DNA of 8,752 nt from Mycoplasmatota bacterium (GTDB lineage Bacteria > Bacillota_I > Bacilli_A > Izemoplasmatales > Hujiaoplasmataceae). This document shows, one piece after another, positions 5,012-8,752 of the stretch. Position 1 is the first letter of the stretch. Each line of letters begins with the position of its first letter. The notes under the pieces are model-generated. The model made no database searches. It worked only from the letters and a program-made list of their open reading frames with translations, and had not been told where the DNA came from. The stretch is taken from assembly GCA_023132365.1 (NCBI GenBank), contig JAGLYJ010000043.1, positions 1 through 8,752 of the forward strand, written 5' to 3'. The position numbers were made by a program, and so were the translations under genes.

Positions 5012-6376
5012 ATGAAAATTAGCAACCGTGTTAAAGAACATATTGCAAAAGTACTTAAAGATGTTGAAGCTAAGAATTCAAGTCAAGTTGAGTTTTTGCA
5101 AGCAGTAAAAGAAGTTTTACACACGCTAGGACCCGCATTAGAGAAACATCCTGAATTCATTAAGGAAAACGTCTTGGGAAGAATCGTTGAACCTGAGAAA
5201 GGAATTCAATTTAGAGTTGTATGGCGTGATAAAGATGGAAACTTAAATGTTAACAAAGGATTTAGATACCAGTTTAACAGTGCTATTGGTCCATACAAAG
5301 GTGGACTAAGATTGCATCCTTCTGTAAATTCAGGTATCATTAAATTTTTAGGATTTGAGCAGATATTTAAAAATAGTTTAACTGGATTACCTCTTGGTGG
5401 AGGTAAAGGTGGTAGTGATTTTAATCCTAAAGGAAAAACTGACGCAGAAATTTTTGATTTTTGTAGAAGTTTTATGACTCAGTTATACCGTCATATTGGT
5501 CCAGACACAGACATACCGGCTGGAGATATAGGTGTTGGTGCTCGCGAAATAGGATATTTATTCGGTACTTATAAAAACCTAGTAGGTTCTTTTACTCCTG
5601 GTGTATTAACTGGAAAAGGACTTGAATACAGCGGTAGTTTAATTAGACCAGAAGCAACTGGATATGGTGCTGTATATTTTGCCCAAAACATGTTAGCTCG
5701 AGACGGCAAGAGTTTCAAAGGCAAAACAGTAGTCGCAAGTGGATACGGAAATGTTACTTGGGGTGTATGTAAAAAAGTTAGAGACTTAGGTGGAAAAGTA
5801 ATCACAATCTCTGGTAGCAAAGGATTTGTTCATGATCCAAAAGGTGTAATAACCAATAAAAAAATCAATTATTTATTAAAAATGAGAACAGATAATGCAA
5901 TTGGTTTAAAGGAATATGCAGAAAAGTTTAACTGTAAATTCTATCCAGGTCAAAAGCCATGGAGTATAGAAGGTGACATCGCAATTCCTAGTGCAACACA
6001 AAATGAGATTAATACTGAAGATGCTCAATTATTAATTAAAAATAAAGTAAGATATGTAATTGAAGCTGCTAATATGCCAATTACTATGGAAGCTACTAAA
6101 GTTCTTCAAAAAGGAAATATTGTCATTGCTCCTGGTAAAGCAGCTAATGCAGGTGGAGTTGCAGTTTCAGGATTAGAAATGAGTCAAAATTCACAAAGAT
6201 ATTCTTGGACAAGTGAGGAAGTTAATAGTAAGCTAGAAGACATTATGCGTAATATCTACAAAACATGTGCTTTCGCAAGTGAAAAATACGGTTTCGGATA
6301 TGACTTAATTGCTGGTGCCAATATAGCAGGATTCCTGAAAGTAGCAAAAGCTATGGTTGCTCAAGGAAGCTACTAA
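5012..6376 (+). CDS. gdhA: Glutamate dehydrogenase (hexameric, probably NADP-dependent)
   Basis: This cytoplasmic enzyme interconverts glutamate with 2-oxoglutarate and ammonia, linking carbon and nitrogen metabolism. The 454 residues match the 450-residue class of E. coli GdhA and Clostridium GDH end to end. Key residues are PYKGG with Lys96, FKNSL with Lys120, the GGGKGG motif with Lys132, and PAGDIGVG with the catalytic Asp172. The Rossmann motif is SGYGNV (243-248), and GANIAGFLKVAKAMVAQG closes the protein. At the positions matching Clostridium symbiosum F238, P262 and D263 it has Tyr245, Ser269 and Lys270; Ser and Lys there favour NADP(H). The start at 5012 has AAGGAG six bases upstream. 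It has its own promoter and terminator, so it is monocistronic and is the only plus-strand gene in the window. NADP preference is inferred; the enzyme identity is firm. Confidence 0.97.
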   Translation: MKISNRVKEHIAKVLKDVEAKNSSQVEFLQAVKEVLHTLGPALEKHPEFIKENVLGRIVEPEKGIQFRVVWRDKDGNLNVNKGFRYQFNSAIGPYKGGLRLHPSVNSGIIKFLGFEQIFKNSLTGLPLGGGKGGSDFNPKGKTDAEIFDFCRSFMTQLYRHIGPDTDIPAGDIGVGAREIGYLFGTYKNLVGSFTPGVLTGKGLEYSGSLIRPEATGYGAVYFAQNMLARDGKSFKGKTVVASGYGNVTWGVCKKVRDLGGKVITISGSKGFVHDPKGVITNKKINYLLKMRTDNAIGLKEYAEKFNCKFYPGQKPWSIEGDIAIPSATQNEINTEDAQLLIKNKVRYVIEAANMPITMEATKVLQKGNIVIAPGKAANAGGVAVSGLEMSQNSQRYSWTSEEVNSKLEDIMRNIYKTCAFASEKYGFGYDLIAGANIAGFLKVAKAMVAQGSY

Positions 6377-6393
6377 AAACAACAAATAGATAT

Positions 6394-6418
6394 AAAGCCC
6401 TCTTTTTGGGCTTTTTTT
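6394..6418 (+). terminator. Terminator of gdhA
   Basis: A perfect 7-bp stem AAAGCCC / GGGCTTT with a 7-base pyrimidine-rich loop runs into seven T, 17 bases after the gdhA stop. This is a classical rho-independent terminator. Confidence 0.92.
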
Positions 6419-6481
6419 ATGGAAAATTATATTTTCCATCTCAATGAATATATAAGTTTGTGAGTGCAATTTCCAAATTGC
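6419..6481. repeat. Two perfect inverted repeats behind gdhA
   Basis: ATGGAAAA / TTTTCCAT (arms 6419-6426 and 6432-6439, 5-base centre) and GCAATTT / AAATTGC (arms 6466-6472 and 6475-6481, 2-base centre) follow the gdhA terminator. With the terminators on both sides they make four hairpin-forming elements within about 130 bases between convergent genes. They may be decayed or auxiliary terminators; no other role is visible. Confidence 0.5.
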
Positions 6482-6494
6482 AAATTTAAAACAA

Positions 6495-6521
6495 ATAAAA
6501 AAGTCGCATTAAGCGACTTTT
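6495..6521 (-). terminator. Terminator of the six-helix membrane protein (repeat copy 1)
   Basis: A 9-bp stem AAAAGTCGC / GCGACTTTT (6499-6507 and 6513-6521) with an ATTAA loop is flanked by U-tracts on both strands, with TTTTTATTTG on the minus side. It faces the membrane gene ending at 6580 and could also back up gdhA termination. The same sequence with one extra base recurs behind the tRNA at 7632-7658. Confidence 0.82.
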
Positions 6522-6579
6522 AATATTGCATTTACTTATATTTTTTATTGTATTTTATATGTAGTTAATCAACTTAATC

Positions 6580-7428
6580 TTAATCAAATAATGCTGATTT
6601 CCTTCTAACTACAATCTCTTTTTTCATAGTAATTAAAATATTGAATATAACAACTAATGTTATAAACGCTATAAAACTTGATAATAGTGTGCTCCAATCA
6701 TATTGCATATATTCTATTAATACTGAATCCACCGTCTCATTTCCCGTAGGTTCAAAATCACTTGAATTGAACAAACGCATTAAGAAAATTATTATATTGA
6801 GAACAATAAGTAATCCATAAAATATAGTTAAGCCTTTTGGATCTTCCAATTTATTTGAATTTCCTAAGATGTTTTGCTCAATTGATTCAATGAAGCTAAT
6901 CATTAGTTTTAAGAATAGTTTATACAAATATGCAATTACAGAAATAATTAGTAGTAATATTACTGCCTCAAGTAGCAAATCAAGAGCTACCAGTACTACT
7001 ATAATCAATGAGAATACTAAAGTTATATAGAAACAAACTCTAATTATCTTAATAAATACTTTGAGCATTGCAACTCCAAGAGCCGCTAATTTATGATTTT
7101 CCTTTATACATCCTAAATACAATATAAACACTGATATAGGGTGTAAACTTAAGACTAAGCCACTTAAAACAATTCCTATTTTAAATCCTTTGATAAATGA
7201 TTCAAGAACAGCTGTTTGACCTACTAATGTAAAATCAAGACTAAATACCCCTATTACTTGAAATAAATACAATGAAAACCCGATGACAACCAATAATACA
7301 TATGTCAACATTAAACCACTTCCACCAAATGCAATCAATTTTTCTTGTCCGCGTTTGGAATTTATTGAAGCCTGTTCTACAGGCTTTCTTACATTACCAT
7401 CAATACCAAAATCATTCATGTTATCCAC
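6580..7428 (-). CDS. Six-helix integral membrane protein of unknown function
   Basis: I do not recognise a family. As read from 7428 it has 282 residues: a polar N-terminus (1-32), then hydrophobic segments near 35-61, 83-106, 125-150, 153-178, 200-219 and 246-268, and a short basic tail KKEIVVRRKSALFD. The loop 220-245 is acidic and lies on the side opposite the termini if all six helices span. No transporter, enzyme or nuclease motif is visible. The start is debatable. The first in-frame ATG (7476) has no ribosome site and sits one base from a TATAAT, so it would precede the transcription start. The GTG at 7428 has AAGGGGG five bases upstream, pairing fully with anti-SD if one G-U is allowed. 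The ATG at 7419 is a second choice. It is flanked by its own promoter candidate and terminator, so probably monocistronic. Confidence 0.75.
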   Translation of the reverse strand: MDNMNDFGIDGNVRKPVEQASINSKRGQEKLIAFGGSGLMLTYVLLVVIGFSLYLFQVIGVFSLDFTLVGQTAVLESFIKGFKIGIVLSGLVLSLHPISVFILYLGCIKENHKLAALGVAMLKVFIKIIRVCFYITLVFSLIIVVLVALDLLLEAVILLLIISVIAYLYKLFLKLMISFIESIEQNILGNSNKLEDPKGLTIFYGLLIVLNIIIFLMRLFNSSDFEPTGNETVDSVLIEYMQYDWSTLLSSFIAFITLVVIFNILITMKKEIVVRRKSALFD

Positions 7429-7433
7429 ATTTT

Positions 7434-7440
7434 CCCCCTT
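7434..7440 (-). promoter_or_regulatory. Ribosome binding site supporting a GTG start
   Basis: AAGGGGG on the minus strand, five bases before GTG (7428-7426), is the only Shine-Dalgarno-like sequence near the start of the membrane protein. It lies downstream of the in-frame ATG at 7476, which argues that the shorter protein is the real one. Confidence 0.5.
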
Positions 7441-7476
7441 ATTATGAATATTAGAATTTGTTAATAATTTCTTCAT

Positions 7477-7482
7477 ATTATA
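7477..7482 (-). promoter_or_regulatory. Candidate -10 element of the membrane protein gene
   Basis: A perfect TATAAT on the minus strand would start transcription near 7470, giving a leader of about 42 bases to the GTG start. No good -35 hexamer is found at 16-18 bases, so the promoter is weak or the match is chance in AT-rich DNA. Confidence 0.35.
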
Positions 7483-7631
7483 CTAGTAATAAATATAAAT
7501 GATGAATATTAACCTTTAATATAATAACATATGAATTTCAAATTATAAAGGTCAATCTCATATTTTATAAACTAAAAGTGATTTAATGTTCATTTTATCA
7601 TTCCATTTACTCTCTATATAATAAAAACAAA

Positions 7632-7658
7632 TAAAAAAGTCGCAATTAAGCGACTTAA
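7632..7658 (-). terminator. Terminator of tRNA-Gly (repeat copy 2)
   Basis: On the minus strand AAGTCGC / GCGACTT (7 bp) with a TTAATT loop is followed by TTTTATTTG, seven bases after the tRNA 3' end. It shares about 30 bases with the terminator at 6495-6521, differing by a single inserted base in the loop and in the outer flank. Confidence 0.85.
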
Positions 7659-7665
7659 TTTATTC

Positions 7666-7739
7666 TGGAGCAAGCGAGGGGAATTGAACCCCCATCCGAT
7701 GCTTGGCAAGCATCTGTTTTACCATTAAACTACACCTGC
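7666..7739 (-). tRNA. tRNA-Gly, anticodon GCC
   Basis: A complete 74-base cloverleaf with encoded CCA is present. The acceptor GCAGGTG pairs with CGCTTGC (two G-T wobbles), discriminator T. The D-stem is GTTT/AAAC, the anticodon stem GATGC/GCATC encloses TTGCCAA, the variable loop is GGAT, and the T-stem GGGGG/CCCCT has a TTCAATT loop. The GCC anticodon reads glycine GGC and GGT. It is a single gene with its own promoter overlapping the end of the upstream kinase and its own terminator. Confidence 0.97.
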
Positions 7740-7741
7740 TT

Positions 7742-7759
7742 TATAGTGTTAGCACTATA
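7742..7759. repeat. Inverted repeat in the tRNA leader
   Basis: TATAGTG / CACTATA (7-base arms, 4-base centre) lies between the -10 element and the first base of tRNA-Gly. There is no U-tract after it on the minus strand (AAGCAGG follows), so it is not a terminator for the kinase. The predicted tRNA transcription start falls inside it. Confidence 0.5.
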
Positions 7760-7760
7760 T

Positions 7761-7789
7761 ATTTTATACGACATCGTATAATTTTTCAA
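7761..7789 (-). promoter_or_regulatory. Promoter of tRNA-Gly
   Basis: The minus strand shows TTGAAA (7784-7789), a 17-base spacer and TAAAAT (7761-7766, 5 of 6). The start would be near 7754, giving a 5' leader of about 15 bases to be removed by RNase P. The -35 lies within the last codons of the kinase and the -10 overlaps its stop. The spacer contains most of the 18-bp perfect palindrome at 7764-7781. Confidence 0.6.
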
Positions 7790-8666
7790 CAATAATTTTC
7801 AGTTTTTTATACTTTTCTTCTAAATACTCTAAACTTAAATCTTCTGAAACTATTTTTTCAGACTGAATACAGCTTTCAGCTGCTATTCTTCCCATTAATA
7901 GACTATCTCTTAAATTATGTTTATTTAGATATCCATATAAGAATCCAGCAAAGAAATTGTCTCCAGCTCCGTTAGTATCAATTATATCAATTTTATTTGA
8001 AGGGATATCAACAAACCCATTTTTATCTAAAGCAACAGCTCCATCTTCTGCTTTTGTAGCGATAATCAATTTTTTCCCATGGCTAAGCATTTTATTCATA
8101 AATAATTCGAAGTTCTTCATTTTCTCAGAGCTAAAGAATAAATGGTCTGAATTTAATATAAAATCCTGATGATGAGGGTTGAATCCATCATAATCATGAA
8201 GATCACAAAAAATAGGTTTTTTATATTTTTTTAATAACGGAATAAAGTATCTACAGTAATTTTTTATATTCAATACAACAAAATCAGCGTCCTTAATAAG
8301 TTTTTCGTATTTATAAACATCTATTTCAAACTGATTTGGAACTTGTGATACAATTGAAATTCTCTGTCCTGATTTATTCATAATATTAATATGTTTTTCA
8401 GTTTTATCAGAAATAAACGGATAAAATTTTACCCCTTCTTTTTTTAAAGTGTCAGTAATAATTTTACCACAATGGTCATCGCCAATAACTGCTTGAAATG
8501 TAACATCAAACCCTAATTTTTTTAACGCTATTGATTTACCTATACCAGTTGATCCTGGCTCTGAATATGACTTCTTAATAAAGACGTTTGAACTAGTAGA
8601 TTCAAAAAATTCATCCACGTGCAATATTTCATCATATGATGCGCCACCAAGCACTAAGATTTTCAT
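7764..8666 (-). CDS. PfkB/ribokinase-family carbohydrate kinase
   Basis: This cytoplasmic ATP-dependent kinase of sugars or nucleosides has 300 residues, the normal family length. It begins with the strand MKILVLGGASYDEIL, followed by the lid region and the first PfkB signature area GSTGIGKSIALKKLG (38-52). The second signature IIDTNGAGDNFFAGFLYGYL (228-247) holds the catalytic base Asp236 and the GAGD anion hole. In signature one the second glycine and the usual substrate-binding Asn are replaced by Ser39 and Gly43, so the substrate probably differs from ribose; I cannot name it. The start at 8666 has AGAGGAG seven bases upstream. Neighbours give no pathway clue: a tRNA follows and the upstream gene is outside the window. 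A TATAAT at 8698-8703 is the likely -10. The family is firm and the specificity unknown. Confidence 0.9.
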   Translation of the reverse strand: MKILVLGGASYDEILHVDEFFESTSSNVFIKKSYSEPGSTGIGKSIALKKLGFDVTFQAVIGDDHCGKIITDTLKKEGVKFYPFISDKTEKHINIMNKSGQRISIVSQVPNQFEIDVYKYEKLIKDADFVVLNIKNYCRYFIPLLKKYKKPIFCDLHDYDGFNPHHQDFILNSDHLFFSSEKMKNFELFMNKMLSHGKKLIIATKAEDGAVALDKNGFVDIPSNKIDIIDTNGAGDNFFAGFLYGYLNKHNLRDSLLMGRIAAESCIQSEKIVSEDLSLEYLEEKYKKLKIIVEKLYDVV

Positions 8667-8697
8667 TTAACCACTCCTCTTTATTCTTCATGAATAT

Positions 8698-8703
8698 ATT
8701 ATA
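8698..8703 (-). promoter_or_regulatory. -10 element of the PfkB kinase gene
   Basis: A perfect TATAAT on the minus strand would start transcription near 8691, 25 bases before the ATG. The -35 position (TTTTAA at 17 bases spacing) is poor. The upstream terminator at 8723 makes an independent promoter here necessary, which supports the call. Confidence 0.5.
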
Positions 8704-8722
8704 CACTATCAGCTAAATAATT

Positions 8723-8752
8723 AAAAATCGATACCTTTCGGTACCGATTTTT
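8723..8752 (-). terminator. Terminator of a gene beyond the right edge
   Basis: The arms 8723-8735 and 8740-8752 form a 13-bp stem. On the minus strand the only non-Watson-Crick pair is a G-T wobble and the loop is the stable tetraloop GAAA, whereas on the plus strand the same position is an A-C mismatch. This shows the RNA is made from the minus strand. It is followed by TTTTTAATTATTT. The window edge is exactly at the stem end, so the gene it serves is not visible. Confidence 0.8.

Noticed and set aside
5569..5820. Minus-strand 83-codon open frame inside gdhA
   Set aside because: It is antisense to the conserved coenzyme domain of gdhA and has no start signals.
7957..8169. Plus-strand 70-codon open frame inside the kinase gene
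   Set aside because: It is antisense to the second PfkB signature region, with no ribosome site or independent support.
8511..8555. A true P-loop NTPase domain in the kinase
   Set aside because: The rest of the protein, including DTNGAGD, is a ribokinase fold with no Walker B, so the GSTGIGKS match is taken as a variant of PfkB signature one.
1..8752. CRISPR array, phage genes, insertion sequence, toxin-antitoxin pair or other known mobile/defence system
   Set aside because: No regularly spaced repeats, transposase, integrase, nuclease or toxin motif was seen. The tRNA gene has no integrase or repeated 3' end nearby to suggest an attachment site.

Overview
The window looks like a chromosomal segment of a low-GC, Firmicutes- or Mollicutes-like bacterium. 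It is strongly AT-rich, its Shine-Dalgarno sites are of the AGGAG type, its promoters are sigma-A-like, its rho-independent terminators are U-rich, and it carries a CcpA-type cre-like site. All eight coding regions stop with TAA (six) or TAG (two), and none with TGA. Tryptophan is read from TGG (checked in gdhA), so the standard bacterial code fits. I cannot name the species. I see no phage, insertion sequence, CRISPR array or known defence module.

Left part (1-2340, minus strand): a two-gene threonine-degradation operon. tdh (L-threonine 3-dehydrogenase) is followed by kbl (glycine C-acetyltransferase), with an 8-base overlap of stop and start. Together they convert threonine to glycine and acetyl-CoA. 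An extended -10 promoter precedes tdh, with a near-consensus cre-like site just downstream of the predicted transcription start, so carbon catabolite repression is likely.

Middle left (2381-4640, minus strand): a small, poorly characterised cluster. An XRE-type HTH protein with a four-helix membrane tail comes first and ends in its own terminator. A strong-looking promoter follows at once and drives a GyrI/AraC-type effector-binding-domain protein, which overlaps by 11 bases a protein related to the alpha/alpha-toroid (prenyltransferase/terpene cyclase-like) fold. This is the least understood part of the window. The HTH gene is preceded by a cluster of ATTGA/TCAAT inverted repeats that may be its operator.

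Centre (4640-6420, plus strand): gdhA, a hexameric glutamate dehydrogenase. It has a long AT-rich upstream region with an orphan terminator hairpin and an exact 11-base tandem duplication at the -35 element. It ends in a clear terminator. Residues at the coenzyme-discriminating positions look NADP-like on an otherwise clostridial-type scaffold.

Right part (6420-8752, minus strand): a six-helix membrane protein of unknown function, a tRNA-Gly(GCC) with its own promoter and terminator, and a PfkB/ribokinase-family sugar or nucleoside kinase. The window ends in a terminator for a gene outside it. The terminators behind the membrane protein and behind the tRNA are almost identical copies of one sequence.

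The metabolic genes (threonine to glycine plus acetyl-CoA, and glutamate to or from 2-oxoglutarate plus ammonia) share an amino-acid/nitrogen theme. Apart from the tdh-kbl and effector-domain/toroid pairs, the genes appear to be separate transcription units rather than one system.
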